Source of the DNA: Adiantum capillus-veneris
Lineage: Eukaryota; Streptophyta; Polypodiopsida; Polypodiales; Pteridaceae
Length of the DNA stretch: 64,000 nt
Assembly (NCBI GenBank): GCA_014529385.2
Contig: CM043968.1
Coordinates: 3,436,501 to 3,500,500 of the forward strand
Direction of reading: 5' to 3'
A model generated the notes under the pieces. It saw only the letters and a program-made list of their open reading frames with translations, made no database searches and had not been told where the DNA came from. This document shows, one piece after another, positions 25,134 through 37,292 of the stretch. The number at the start of each line of letters is the position of its first letter. Position 1 is the stretch's first letter. Both the position numbers and the translations under genes were made by a program.

Positions 25134-25499
25134 TTCTTTGAACTTCTAACTCAGCAAAGATTTATGAAAATTTGGAACTAATTTCAATAAAGATTCCAAT
25201 CACACTTGTAATGATGATTCTAGTGCTTCCAAATAGAACCCCAGTTATCCTCTTCCATGGAAATGCCCTGTTTATGACTTTTCGCTCTTTCTTTTTTGAG
25301 GAGGGCGTCGATGGTCCTGATGATTGCAATGATGGTACTGAATGTGGCATCCATGTTACAGTCTTTTTGCGTATATCTTCTTGAGTTGCCCAATCCTTAA
25401 GCTTAACATTTGATGCTGGTACCACATTTTTGCCAAAACGGGTAATCAATGAAACCATCGGGTCAGATTCCTCCAATCCCTCAATCTAAACCATAGCTA

Positions 25500-26668
25500 C
25501 ACTCGGTTGCTTTTTGGCAGCATGTCCCGTTTCTTTCAATCATACTCCAAAGCTTCTGAACACTCCAACCACCAATGCCCATCTCCCAAACAGAAAAGGC
25601 AAGTCTTGGGTCGATTAGGATTTCAGCCACCTCTTCTGCGGCCGCGACCCCCTCCTTGACCTCGTCCACCGGATGGTCCTAGAAAAGGTGCCTCTACTGC
25701 ATAAGCATGAGCCAATGCCACCGCAAGCTCTTGTCCTGACTGTTGTGACTGCCATCATGCAGAAGAATCCCGACTCCTACGGCCACAACCATTGTAATAA
25801 CATTCCATTGTATTATGGGTATTGGCTGTGCAAATTGCACACCATTTTTGATTCATTGTGCAACCTTGTGCGGCATGTCCAGGATTCTGGCATTGAGTAC
25901 ACCATAGCTCCTTCAGACTATTTACCATCACAAAAGATTCCGTAGATCTTGATGGAACACATTTCCCTTGACACTGAGATTTTCTTCGAGGTGCCTCCTC
26001 CGACTCTTTCACCGAACTATTGCTGCCTAAATCTAAGGATTCTAAGTCTGCACTCTCCAACTCTGAACTATCACTGCCACTTCCGTGAGATTTATGATGA
26101 GATTTCTTGTGATCCTTTTTCCTTGATTTCCTTGGTGACGCCGTATCTTCCAAGGCTTCACTTGCTACAACAACCCATGCAATAACATTATCCAGTGGAG
26201 TGGTTACCTTATCCACTATTGCCATAACAGTTTGGAGATACTTATTCAGTCCTCGTAGAAAATAATCATTCAACACCTGGACTGCTGGCCGTTGTGCCTG
26301 AGGTACCCGCTGCAAGAGCAACCAAAACTTCACAGCATAATCCTCCAATGGAAACGACTTTTGACGCAACGTCCGAAGCTTTTCCAAATGTTGAAGGATC
26401 ATCTTTTCCATTCTGAATTGATGCAAGAATGTTTTGGAACCTTCATCATAAGTTTGAAAATAATCATCAGGATACTCTAACAGCCATTTTGCAGCTTTTC
26501 TTGAAAGTGTGGACTCAAACACCGATTGTTGATGCAGAGAAACCACGTACCACGATGATTCAATCCATACACTTTATTAAATTGCCGCAAATGTGCATCA
26601 AGATCTTCCTTTGAGCGACCTCAGAAGTGACTATACTTAATCTGTCCACCCGCCACTGGCTGCGCCAT
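25500..26668 (-). pseudogene. Gypsy-B gag with zinc knuckles
   Basis: An ATG at 26668 opens MAQPVAGGQIKYSHF and continues into a retrotransposon gag domain (WLLEYPDDYFQTYDEG, QFRMEKMILQHL, LNDYFLRGL). A TGA near 26622 and a shift before 26546 break the frame. Cysteine motifs include CTQCQNPGHAAQGC near 25870, WCAICTANTHNTMEC just after it, and CLFCLGDGHWWLEC near 25575-25615; the first and third are CX2CX4HX4C. Gag forms the particle and binds element RNA. Confidence 0.8.
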
Positions 26669-27043
26669 TACCCCTTGCCCAACTGTGCCTCCTCCTGGAA
26701 AGAGTTGTCAAACAATAGGAGGCGGGAACGATGGGGATGAAACCCTGGGACTGCTTACCGGAGTCGATGGTGGAGCAACATGAGTTGGTGAGGGAGAGCG
26801 CACGGCAGGAGGACATGACTGACTACGCAGAGTATGCCGCATACGCCGAATACATCAACCACGAATCGGGCTTGATGATGGAGGCACCTATTTCTCAGCC
26901 TGGGGTGCGGAGAAAACGAATTCATCCAAACCGCCTCTCCTCCATTGTCTGCCCACGATAAGAACAACAGGGTCAGGAGGAACTTGTGACCTAGTGCGCA
27001 TGCATGTTCACAGCAGGTCGCCCATCCCATCGTGGTCGCCAGA

Positions 27044-27421
27044 TGTAATACCTACAACTCTGTAATGGAGCAAATGAGCACTACGAGAATGGATACCCTC
27101 ACGCTTCCTTACATTAGATAAATAATAATGTAAAAGAAGGCAGAATAGACGACAATACCAGGAACAAAACACCATCTTCTTCATTAATACACAACAAAAC
27201 CCAGGATTACATGAGAATGATATGTCGATTGATAAGGAGATATCCACAATGACTGGTGTGTCCCTCCAAATACACCCGCTGCTCCAATGTAGATCGAAAA
27301 CGGTGCAAACCCTGTCCTATCCTATGATATCCCATGAAGAACTGTCCAAAGCCGCATGAAGTCCTAGTCCGCAGTGTCCAAACATCCGCAGGACCCACAG
27401 TGTGCGGCTTATGCCATAACA
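27044..27421 (-). repeat. Gypsy-B 5' LTR and adjacent primer binding site
   Basis: On the plus strand it runs from TGTAATACC at 27044 to CCATAACA at 27421, giving TG...CA ends and 378 bp. Just inside, at about 27030-27041, the complement reads TGGCGACCACG, a plausible tRNA primer site two bases from the LTR. No second copy of this LTR is present. Confidence 0.75.
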
Positions 27422-28226
27422 ATAAGGAGGAGCATGAGATTCATACATTAATGTCTCACGTAGTGAGTTAGTAACGCATAGTCTATTGCCATAGAGAAGA
27501 TAACCATCTTGTAAGGTAAATGGTTTCTCTTTCTTCCCTCTAGCGCAAGGGTTGAAATCACATCTCTGAAATTGAGATCAATAGCATACTCATCTATCAT
27601 AGGAGATAAATCGTTGTGAGTTGCTATGGAGACCGCATTCACTCTCGGCCGTCTTGAGAGTGCATTGGCCACTTGATTATGCTTGCCAGCAATGTGAGCA
27701 ATATAAAAATGAAATTGGAAAAGGAAATTTTCCCACCTCATTTGTTTGTCGGAGAGCTTGGTCTCTGTCATGAAGTACTTAAGGCTTTGGTGATCCGTCC
27801 GTAGAATGAAAGGATTCCCCAATAAATAGTGCTTCCACGAGTCTAAGGCATGTAAGAACTGCGAGGAGTTCCTTTTCATATATGCCTAGAGCTTGCTCAA
27901 TAAGGTCGAACCTTCAACTTTCATAGGCTATGGCATGCCCTTCTTGGAGCAAAACAGCTCCAAGGCAATCACCACAAGCGTCACATTGGACCTCAAATGG
28001 CTTTGAGAGATCCGGTAGTGTAAGCACATGTTGAGAGATAAGCTTTTCTTTAAGCTTCTTGAAAGCATTGTTCTCCTTGGTAGACCATGTACACCTAATT
28101 TTTTTCTTTGTTAGGTCATGTAATGGTCCTGTGATTTGTGAGAACTTTTCTATGAAGCGTCTACAGTGTGCACACATACCTATAAAGATTCTTCGTTCAT
28201 GTAGATTCCTTGGATTAGGCCATCCT
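27422..28226 (-). pseudogene. Gypsy-A RNase H and start of post-RNase H linker
   Basis: This resumes the polymerase left of the Copia: RRFIEKFSQITGPLHDLTKK, then FEVQCDACGDCLGAVLLQEG carrying the first RNase H Asp, then after a shift near 27900 FILRTDHQSLKYFM and HFYIAHIAGKHNQVANALSR. Near 27490 another frame carries the conserved DGYLLYGNRLCV linker. Sequence ends at the Gypsy-B LTR border. Confidence 0.85.
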
Positions 28227-28452
28227 TGTTGGAATTAGGCTTGCAGAGAAACGCGCACAACTTGGAGAAGATGAAGGAATCTCAAGGCACACAATAGAGA
28301 GTGTGTTACTTAGTGTGCAATGGAAAGATAGATAGACCTAGAGTGATGGACATATATACAATGCTCGGGGGAAAAAACCTCCTAAAGAGGGAAAAATGCC
28401 CCGGCAGTCCTAGTGTGTTCACACACATCACTACCACATGTATATGGTAACA
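28227..28452 (-). repeat. Copia 3' LTR
   Basis: Plus-strand ends are TGTTGGAATTAGG and GGTAACA, giving TG...CA. It pairs with 33194-33420. The target duplication ATCCT precedes it. Confidence 0.95.
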
Positions 28453-28464
28453 AATCCCCCCTGG
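28453..28464 (-). promoter_or_regulatory. Copia polypurine tract
   Basis: The complement reads CCAGGGGGGATT directly next to the 3' LTR, the expected primer for plus-strand DNA synthesis. Confidence 0.85.
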
Positions 28465-28527
28465 AGTGATGCAGTGAAAGAGATCTGGCACATGAGTAAA
28501 GGGAAGTGCCATGCCTTGAGGACATGA

Positions 28528-30404
28528 TCAGTCCACAAAGGGGAGTAAGCCCAAAGCTTTGCGGAAAGCTTCAAGCTTCTCATGAGACAATGCCTTTGTG
28601 AAAAGATCTGCAAGGTTGTCCTGTGTTGGCACATAAGCCAAGCTGATTGCTCCTGCTGAGAGCATCTCCTTGACATAGTGGTAATGCACCTCAATGTGCT
28701 TTGTGCGAGCATGAAAAACTGGGTTCCTCGCAACTGCCAATGCGCTCTGTCTGTCAGTGTAGATAGTGTTGGCATTGTCCTGTCCAACACCCAAATCAGC
28801 CATAAGGCGTCTGAGCCATACACACTCAACCGTAGTTGTAAAGACTGCCCTGTACTCAGCCTCACAACTCAAAGTGGCCATAGTAGGTTGCTTCTTGCTC
28901 AACCATGATACACATGAACTGCCAAGCATGAAACAAAAACCACTTGTGGACACTCGCGTGTCAAAACAACTAGCCCAATCTGAGCATGTAAGTCTGGTGG
29001 CAATGATCCCCCCTTGGGATAAAACAAGCCAAGATGTAAAGTGCCACTAAGGTAGCGGAAAATCCTCTTGACAGCCTGCCGATGCTGAGACCCTGGGCTA
29101 TGCATAAATCTGCTGACCTGTGAGACTGCAAACTGAATATCTGGCCTCGTGTTGCATGCATAAATGAGGCAGCCAACCCAGGATCGCCAGCATCATGTAG
29201 ACTCAATTTCAAACTTGTTTCCATGGGAGTGGCAATAGGTTTGCAATCCTCAAGTCCAAACTTACATAGCAATGTCTCTATGTAACTTTTCTGACACAAG
29301 GCAATACCACCATCACACTGCTTAAACTGTATGCCCAAATAATGATGCAATAACCCCAAATCTTTCATCTTGAAAGTAGCATTCAAATCAGCCTTAAATT
29401 CAGCAATATGTCTCTCATTTGGTCTAGTGATCAGCAAATCATCTACATAAAGAACCACAATGAGAAGTACATCGCCCTCATGCTTTACATACAATGTGCT
29501 TTCTGTTGGACTGTTACAAAAGCCTTGTTTGACCAAATGAGTGTCAGCTTTCTCATACCAAGCACGAGGAGGTTGCTTCAATCCATACAAAGCCTTGTTA
29601 CATTTGCACACATTGTCCTCTTGTCCTTTCTTGACAAAACCGCGAGGCTACGTTACATAAACTTCCTCAAATATGTCACCATTCAAGAAAGCAGTAACAA
29701 TGTCTGATTGATGTACATCCCAACCAAAATGAGCTACCAATCACATGGAAAACACACAGTAGTCATACAACAAGTGGGAGCAAAGGTCTCTTCATAATCT
29801 ATGCCTTTTTGCTGTGCATAACCCTTTGCAGCAAGTCGAGCCTTATGGCGATCGATCTCACCATCCAGCTTGCGTTTCAACTTGTAAACCCACTTCGTAC
29901 CAGTAGACTTTTCCAGGAGGAAAATCACATAAAGTCCATGTGTCATTTCCTATAAGTGCATCATATTCTGATTGCATGGCAGCCATCCAATTTTTTGAAT
30001 TCTGTGCTTCATCAAAAGACAGAGGCTCCTCAACATCATCTAAGCTAGACACAGCCAAAGCAATTTTCTGAATTCTGTGCTTCATCAAAAGACAGAGGTT
30101 CCTCAATGTCATCTAAGCTAGACACAGCCAAAGCATAACAATCTGATGCATAAGATTCAATGCAAGAGCCTGAACGAGTACAACTAGATAAAGGTCCATC
30201 CAATTTACTGTCACGCAATGTATGCACCAACCATTTTGGCATACCTCTAGCCTGCTCGTTTTCAACACTTTCCTCATCAAGTACATCATGTACATTTGCA
30301 TCAGTAATAGGTTGATCTGTAACATTTTCAGAAACCCCCATAGGCTGTACATTTGCCTCATTGGAACTTACATTCGTATTTCCACCACTAAAAAGAGGCA
30401 ACAA
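28528..30404 (-). pseudogene. Copia linker, reverse transcriptase and RNase H
   Basis: A linker of low conservation (30404-29990) contains a 73-bp tandem duplication at about 29996-30140. The reverse transcriptase shows GTKWVYKLKRKLDGEIDRHK, ALYGLKQPPRAWYEK, VLYVDDLLI and LHHYLGIQF. RNase H (28953-28528) shows SGFCFMLGSSCVSWLSKKQ, LSCEAEYRAV, HIEVHYHYVKE and NLADLFTKALSHEKLE, with a stop 75 bases from the LTR. Shifts near 29740 and 29190 make it inactive. Confidence 0.9.
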
Positions 30405-30441
30405 AGTGTTATAAATGTCCTATGAGCTTACATTACTGTCT

Positions 30442-31500
30442 CTAGTACATAGTACATGACAGCAAGGGCTGAACAGAATCTTCCACAAACACTACATCTT
30501 GTGAAACCAGAATATGTTTTGTTTGCGGATGATACAATCTGTAACCTTTGCTTTCAACACTATAACCAACAAAAATACATTTGACAGCCTTATCATCCAA
30601 TTGTCCGTGCTGTGTTTGTGGCACCAAAGCATATGCCAAACAACCAAAAACACGCATGAGCTCAATAGAAGGCTTTCTATCATGCCATGTTTCATATGGA
30701 GTAATAGACTGCAAAGCTTTTGTAGGACACCTGTTTAGTACATAAGTGGCACACATGATGGCCTCAAGCCAGAAAGAATGCGGCAAAGCTTGACTTTTGA
30801 CCATACATCGTGCCATTGCCGTAAGTGACCTATTTTTCCTCTCAGCAACACCATTTTGCTGAGGTGTATAAGGCACTATACATTGGTGTTTTATCCCACG
30901 ACTAGCCAGAAATGCATTAAATTCATGAGACATATACTCCCCCCCTCGATCGGAACGGAGGGTGCCCATAGTACATTTTGAGACATTTTCAGCCATAGCC
31001 AAAAATTGTTTGAAGCACATAAAACTTTGGAATTCGCTTTAAGAAAAAATACCATGCATGCCTGGAGTAATCATCAATGAAAGTCACGAAGTACAAGTAA
31101 TTGCCCAAGGACGGAGTTTGCATGGGCCCACAAACATCACTATGCACAAGCTGCAACCTGCATGTGGCCCTAATTGAACCATCGTTTAGAAACTTAGAAC
31201 GCTTCATTTACCCAGAATACAGCCTTCACAAACATGTTTGATAGGTGCATCAAAAGGAGGCAAAGAAGCAACCATATCAGATTTCTGCAAACGCAGCAAA
31301 CTGACAAAATTCAAATGACCAAAACGTGCATGCCAAAGTTTTGCATCTGAAATAGCCCTTGAATCTGCAACAACATTTGCAAAATTTTGTCCACACTTGT
31401 CATACAAAGTGATCTTATATAGGCCACGACACAAAAGGCCAGATGCAACAATTTCATCAACCAAAATTGAGATCATGAACTGTACATCTGTCATCCACAA
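30442..31500 (-). pseudogene. Copia integrase
   Basis: The zinc-binding N-terminus shows HARFGHLN and CEGCILGK near 31330-31205, interrupted by TAA at about 31201-31203. The catalytic core has LVHSDVCGP, TFIDDYSRHAWYF, RSDRGGEY and PQQNGVAERKN, giving the D, D and E positions. A shift near 31010 breaks the core. The C-terminal part continues with GYSVESKGYRLY and VSQDVVF. Confidence 0.9.
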
Positions 31501-32832
31501 ATTTGATTACAAGTCCAAGTCTAGCAAGTGCCGATACAGACAAGAGATTCTTCTTGATCCCAGGTACATAAAGTGCATCAGCAAGTGTGAAGAACTACCA
31601 TTTGTAGCAGTAAGCACAATCTTTCCAACTCCCTGAACCGGATAAGAGGCATTGTTGGCACAAGTGACTGAATTCCCATGAGGGACAGACTCGAGAGAGG
31701 TGAGCAATTCACGATGTGAAGTAATGTGCGTTGTAGCACCACTATCAAAATACCACACATGTGAATCTGCAGCAAATAACAAGCATGCATCATGGACAAT
31801 AGGATTGTAAGTGCACTCTGCACTAAAATCCCATTCTGCATCAACATCAGCAACACAGTCTCCTTTTACATAAGACTCAACAATGGCTGCATTTGTAGTG
31901 GAACCACCCTCTTTTTTCTTAGCCTCTTTGGCCTTCAACTTAGGACATGACTTGATCAAGTGATCACTAGCTTTACAATAATGGTAACATATTTTCTTTT
32001 TGCCCTTATCACCAGAATTTCCAGAAAAATTGCTACCAGTAGAAGCGTTAGGAACATAATTTTTTCCACTCGCAGCAGAACCATAAGAAGTGGTTGTATT
32101 GCTGTTACCACCCTTTCTCTGAGAAGCAATAAAAGCCTGTTCAACTGCACGTTGCCTAGTCCTGTTTTTTATAGAAAGTGACTCTTGCAACAACAATGTG
32201 TATAATGCATCAAACTTGACAACTTCAGGATTTCCTTGGGTCATAAGTCTCCAAGTACTAGCAAAAGTCTAGTAAGAATCTGGTAAGGCATCAAGAACAA
32301 TCTGCACAAGGGAACTGTCTGCAATGACTTCACCTGCAGAAATAAGTTGCTCATTGATATCCTTGACACTAGCAAGGAAAGTGTCCATATCATCTTCCTC
32401 ATGCATAATCTTCGACTCCAGCTCTTTATGCAGCAAAAAAATTTTAGCCTCATTGCGACTTGCATAAAGACTAGCCAAAATATCCCAAGCCTGTTTTGAA
32501 AATTTTGCTGAACGAATGTGACGAACAATGGTGCGCTTCACAGACAATGCAATCAATGCATGAGCCTGCACATCCTTTACATCCCAATGAGCTTGTTCTA
32601 CCGTAGGCAAAACAACTCTAATAGCAGCAATCCTTGCAGCAAGACCTGCAACATCCTCAACATCGCCTGCATCCTCAGAACCAGGACGTACATCAATGCC
32701 CTACACAATATTCTAGACACCCTTTGACACAAGAACATGTTGCATCATGTAAGCCCACATAGGGTAATTGTCCCCATCCAACCTATCCTCAACAACAAAC
32801 ATCTTGAACACGTCTGTGTTGTTGTCAGCCAT
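31501..32832 (-). pseudogene. Copia gag and aspartic protease
   Basis: Gag starts at 32832 with MADNNTDVFKMFVVEDRLDG and includes the UBN2-type stretch WDILASLYASRNEAKIFLL and DDMDTFLASVKDINEQL. TAG codons near 32703, 32712 and 32270 are each one step from CAG. The nucleocapsid motif is CYHYCKASDHLIKSC, spaced CX3CX4HX4C, one residue longer than the usual CX2C. The protease has WYFDSGATTHIT near 31735-31770 with the catalytic Asp intact. A related fragment lies at 42883-43280. Confidence 0.9.
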
Positions 32833-33179
32833 GGTAAATGCTGCACCTGATGTGAAAATTGCCCAAAAAGAGGAGAACAAAGCGGGAACAACATGTACTA
32901 TATAGCACAAAGCGTAGAAGACTATAAGTCACCTGATATGCAAAAAATGGCACTGACAGAAATTTTGCACAAAATGACAAAATAGCCTGTGCAGACCTGC
33001 CTGTAGTGGAAACAGAGGCCGAAACGAGCCCGAATAAAAAATATGAGCAGACTAAGCTCTATGAGCTTTCTTGAAATATTTGTCGACCTGCGAACGCTTG
33101 CCAAACCTCACTGTAATCGGAGAAAGTGAGTAGGCATGTGCTGGAGCAACTGGCGACTAAGCCCGAGAGGACGTAACCT

Positions 33180-33191
33180 GCTCTGATACCA
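33180..33191 (-). promoter_or_regulatory. Copia primer binding site, tRNA-iMet
   Basis: The complement reads TGGTATCAGAGC, two bases inside the 5' LTR. It is the standard initiator tRNA-Met primer site. Confidence 0.93.
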
Positions 33192-33193
33192 AT

Positions 33194-33420
33194 TGTTGGA
33201 ATTAGGGTTGCAGAGAAACACACACAGCTTGGAGAAGACGAAGGAAGGTCAAGGCACACAATAGAGAGTGTGCTACTTAGTGTGCAATGGAAAGATAGAT
33301 AGCCCTAGAGTGATGGGCGTATATACAATGCTCGGGGAAAAAAACCTCCTAAAGAGGGAAAAAATGGCCCGGTGGTCCTAGTGTGTTCAAACACATCACT
33401 ACCATATGTATATGGTAATA
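33194..33420 (-). repeat. Copia 5' LTR
   Basis: It begins TGTTGGAATTAGGG and ends GGTAATA on the plus strand; the terminal CA has become TA. The target duplication ATCCT follows. Confidence 0.95.
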
Positions 33421-34761
33421 ATCCTTTTATTACCTCTATCTTTGATGGATCCATTTGGATGCCATCTTGAGAGATAATATGACCTAAATACTAATCTCTT
33501 GGAAGAAAAACTCACTTTTCTTTCGATTAATATAAAGTTTATTCTCTCGTAAGACTTGAAATATTACCTGGAGATGTTGCTTGTGTTCATCTAGTGAGTT
33601 AGAGTAGATGATTATATCATCAAAAAACATTCCAGTAAAGGTTTGGTGAGGCTTGAATAGCTTCTCCATCAAGCAGTTAAATGTGGTTGGTGCATTGGTC
33701 AAGCCAAAAGGCATGACAATGTATTCGTAAAGACCAAACATAGTGCGAAATGCGGTCTTTACAATGTCTTGATCAAATATCCTTGTTTGATGATAGCCAC
33801 TTTTTAGGTCAATCCTACTGAAGTAGGTTGACCGTTGTAGCTTATCAAATAGGTCTTCTACTTGTGGAACAGAAAACCTATTCTTGATAGTGATCGTATT
33901 TAGTGCTCTATAGTCGACACACATACGATATGTGTCGTCTTTCTTTTGCACTAATAACACAGATGAGCGAAACGGAGATGAGCTAGGCCTAGCCATGCCC
34001 TTCTCAACTAACTCATGCACTTGCCACATAATCTCCTCTTGTTGAGCTTGAGAAACTCTATAAGGAGGTTTATTAGGCGGTGAACTTCCTGGAAGAAGTT
34101 CAATTGCATGGTCATCATTGCCTCGTTTAGGAGGTAATTCACAAGGGATGTTGTCAATAAAAACATCTTGAAATCCCTTGAGAAAATTGGATAACTCTAA
34201 TTCCTTGTGATTGTTTATATTTTCTTTTGCTAAAGCATTAGGTTTGTTTTGATAATGTTTAACAAAAATCATGTACATGGAAATAGAGCTCTTTATTGAC
34301 TTATTGAAAGTTTGCATATGTACAATGGGTATGGTGTTACCCAACTCCTTAGCATCTATGTATATATCTTTTTCCTTGAACCTAAAGTAGATTTGCCTTT
34401 CGGGGAATTTAACATTGGCAACCATGCGATCAAATCATGGCGCCCCTAGGATTCCATCCTTGTGCTTGAGAGGAGAGATAAACAAGTCCTCCTTGTCCAC
34501 ATAGCTTTGGACATGGAGCCTCAATTTCCCAATTAAGAGAGTGACTAAAACTTCTTGCCCATTGAAAGAACCATCGGTGGGTAGGACATTTCCCATCTCA
34601 TAGGCTTGGATGCCTAGCTTGGTGGCCAAGTCTATGGATATGAAATTGTGAGTAGAACCAGGGTCAAAGAGAATAAAAACATCATGTTCTCTTACCTTTC
34701 CCCAAGCATGGCATAGAGGAGATCCTTTGTGGTGAGCATCCTCTTCTTGGATTTTGACCAA
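33421..34761 (-). pseudogene. Gypsy-A protease and reverse transcriptase
   Basis: The protease (34761-34435) has VFILFDPGSTHNFIS; the catalytic Asp is in the FDPGST form common in plant gypsy elements. The reverse transcriptase (34425-33484) has YRMCVDYRALN, SRIDLKSGYHQ, YIVMPFGLTNAP and MFFDDIIIYS with the catalytic DD pair. The frame continues with a stop near 33480 into a segment whose end is the Copia target site at 33421. Apart from the insertion this polymerase is well preserved. Confidence 0.9.
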
Positions 34762-34789
34762 GGTAGCTCTAGGAGGCTCATTTCATGTA

Positions 34790-36314
34790 TTCTTGTGGGG
34801 GACAAGCATGATAAGCATGCCCTTGCTCCCCGCACTTGGAACAACGGTTATCTTTACGCTAACACTCAAGCTCTTCAGGAGAGAGTTTATTTTTTCCTTT
34901 AAAAACTCCATTCTCCTTAGATTTATTGTTGTGGTCGTTGCCTTAAGGAGACTTTTGGACTGTGTCCTTCCCCTTAGGCTCATTATTACGGTCCTTGTTC
35001 TCCATGGGCTTAATATTTCTCTTAGCCCCTTGTTGGAAATTGATTTGTGAAAACAACATTGAATGGTGCATGCCCGCAAATATGGTGCGTGGCGTTTGGG
35101 AGTTGACATACTCCGCCATATCTTCAATTAGACCCGCACAAAATTGTTGTCTTTGCTCTCCAAAATCCATCTTTTTGAAGACAGTGGCTTTGAGATGTAG
35201 GTCCCAAAACTTGTCTACATATTTGTGAATAGATTCGTAGGGAGAGAGCTTCAAGCCTTGCCATTCGGTGAATACTTTTTCTTTGGCATCGGTAGCCAAA
35301 AACTGCTTCATGATGGAAGCTCTTAAAGCTTTCCATGTTCGTGGAGCTTCACCATTTTCCCGTAGGCTAGACCACCATTGCCTGGCAGACTTTTGAAAAT
35401 TCATAGTTACATGGCATAGCTTAGAGGATTGTGTGAAGCCCTCATCTCCAAACGCCGCATCAAATTGTTGAATGAAGGCCAAGACTTTGTCCATAGCACC
35501 AAAGGTGCCATCATAGGTAAGGAAAGAAATGTTCTTCCCTCCCTCTTTGAACTTTTTGAGCTTGGATGACCTCTTCCACACGGCATAGGATTTCCTATGG
35601 CCTCTTCTTTTTGGTGGTTTGAAAGTTGCACCATCACTTTCTTCAGAGGAGGAATAATTTGAGGAGGATCAAGAAGAGGGTGACCTCTTTCTTTCCTTTT
35701 TCTTTCCTTGTTCCTCCTTGTCTACATCATCACTTTCTTCATAAGAGGAAGAGAATGAAGAAGATGGAGAAGAGGGTGATCTCTTTCTCGCCTTTTTCTT
35801 GTCTTGTTTTCTGTCATCCCTCTTTGAATTATGGTGTGGAGAAGTGTGCGATGGTCTTCTCCGTTTAGGGGGTGTTGGAGAGCATTTTTTCCACCGTCTT
35901 TGTGGAGACATTCTCCAACGAGGTGGCATGAGACTCACTTCTTTCTCGCTCTTTTGATGGGGGATCTACCATTGAAACTTGAGTTCTCCTTTGGGAAGGA
36001 GATGCGTTGTCAAGTAGTAGATTTTTGAGCCCTTCGTACGGATCCTCTTCTTCTTCCCTTATCAGAGAGAGGCCTCTTTTGGAAGTCTCACAAGGAGGCC
36101 TTCTAGGTACTCTCTCTTCTTGGTGGGGAGTTTGGAGAATCCCATGAGCACATAGCTGCCGTTGCACTTCACCTTGGAGGGATGGATTGCCCATGGCTTG
36201 TGGAAGCCTAGAAACAAAGTAGTTAACAAGCATAGGGGCATCATTAGTAGCCTGCTCATTAGCAAAATCAAAGCTATCAACATTTATTTCACTCTCTTTA
36301 CTATTGTCATCCAT
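34790..36314 (-). pseudogene. Gypsy-A gag with CCHC knuckle
   Basis: The start at 36314 opens MDDNSKESEINVDSFDFANE. After a Lys/Ser-rich low-complexity region (about 35940-35600) with frame changes comes a clear gag domain at 35581-34943: FIQQFDAAFGDEGF, KSARQWWSSLRENG, LKLSPYESIHKYVDKFWDL and QFCAGLIEDMAEY. A CX2CX4HX4C knuckle (CSKCGEQGHAYHAC) lies at about 34803-34848. The product would be the structural protein of the particle. It is broken by shifts and a stop at 34943. Confidence 0.85.
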
Positions 36315-36701
36315 TCTAACAACTTTTAGGTGTAAAATTTTTTAGGTGTACTTTGGCACTTCAAGCCCTAGTTTCTACTCCCCTTAACCCGTTTAGAAAA
36401 GCACTCAAGATCTTGTACCCATGGCTCGAATAACATTAATTGCAAGGAATAGAAGAGAGGGCCTTTCAACACCAAAACAATACCGGCTCCTGTCAAGCTT
36501 CTAATAGCTCAATAGTAGTTAAGCCGTAGGCAAGTAGGACTCCACTATTAAGACCATAGCTCTCAATGATGATGCCCGTTATCTGCACGAAGCAGGCGCA
36601 CTGCAAGGCTGAAAAATCCCTATTCTACGCAATTAATAATACCAACCATTTATAGTTAGCTTGAGGACCTATCCTCTTGAGCAAGAAAAGAGAAACCTTA
36701 T

Positions 36702-36930
36702 GCTCTGATACCCTTGCTTTTTGACCAAACATCTCTCATTTGGGCCCTTTTACCATTGGCCATGTGTCAAGATAGACCAAAAAGCACATGTCTATATTCT
36801 AACCCTTGCTCTCGTCTATTCTCCCACATTAAATGACCAGTTTAATATGAGAAAATCATTTGCATTAGGGCCAAAAACGACGAGAAAAGGGTTGTTTTTT
36901 AATCTAAGGATTAAGGAATAGTCCAATAGT
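36702..36930 (-). repeat. Gypsy-A primer site and LTR start
   Basis: GCTCTGATACC at 36702-36712 is the complement of the tRNA-iMet 3' end. The LTR appears to start at TGCTTTTTGACC (36715). The right edge is not determined. The part at 36765-36890 resembles a separate piece at 44120-44235. Confidence 0.6.
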
Positions 36931-37292
36931 CATTTGACACGTATACAAAAGTATGGCACTCTTGTCTCCTCTAACTTCGGTTTTGGTGGTCCTATTTTGA
37001 CGGAGAGCGGCTAAATGTCTTGATCATAAGGCTGAAACTGCTATATTTAGGTGCTTTTGGGGAGTAAGCTCATTAAATTTGCGGCCCAAAGTAATGAAGT
37101 CTCATCTTTTATTCTATTTTATATTTCACAAAATCTTTGTCAAAAGATACGATAAGGCTCTAAAAACAAGACTATTAATGACAAATCACCTACGTTTTTC
37201 AAACGTATACCTTTTCACTTTCCCTCTATTTTGTGAGAGGTTTGTCTTTTCGTCTCTGTATTTTCTCTTTCTTTTCTAGTCTCTAAGTTTCC

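Larger units (their letters stand above)
23480..27421 (-). mobile_element. Gypsy-B, Ty3/gypsy element, 3' half lost, inserted in Gypsy-A
   Basis: Minus-strand order from the right: 5' LTR (27421-27044), primer site, gag, protease and reverse transcriptase, ending inside the polymerase near 23480. RNase H, integrase and the 3' LTR are absent. The LTR's outer edge abuts Gypsy-A coding sequence at 27422, so Gypsy-B inserted into Gypsy-A in the same orientation. The left break joins an unrelated gag-like remnant. Confidence 0.85.
28227..33420 (-). mobile_element. Complete Ty1/copia retrotransposon nested in Gypsy-A
   Basis: The element is 5194 bp with two LTRs of about 227 bp, a tRNA-iMet primer site, gag, protease, integrase, reverse transcriptase, RNase H and a polypurine tract, all on the minus strand. 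It is flanked by identical 5-bp duplications ATCCT (28222-28226 and 33421-33425). By eye the LTRs are about 90 percent identical, so the insertion is not recent. Nonsense codons and a 73-bp duplication inactivate it. Confidence 0.95.
27422..36930 (-). mobile_element. Gypsy-A, Ty3/gypsy element, hosts both Copia and Gypsy-B
   Basis: Order on the minus strand: LTR portion (from 36715 upward), tRNA-iMet primer site, gag (36314-34790), protease (34761), reverse transcriptase (34425-33421), Copia insertion (33420-28227), RNase H (28226-27422), then Gypsy-B. The reading frame resumes across the Copia after removing one ATCCT copy. Integrase and 3' LTR are missing beyond the Gypsy-B insertion. Confidence 0.88.

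Noticed and set aside
26731-26961. Plus-strand acidic ORF
   Set aside because: It lies opposite the Gypsy-B leader and gag start and has no family signal.
33180-33191. tRNA-Met gene end (also at 13122 and 36702)
   Set aside because: Only the 12-base 3' complement is present, beside LTRs; no cloverleaf can be formed.
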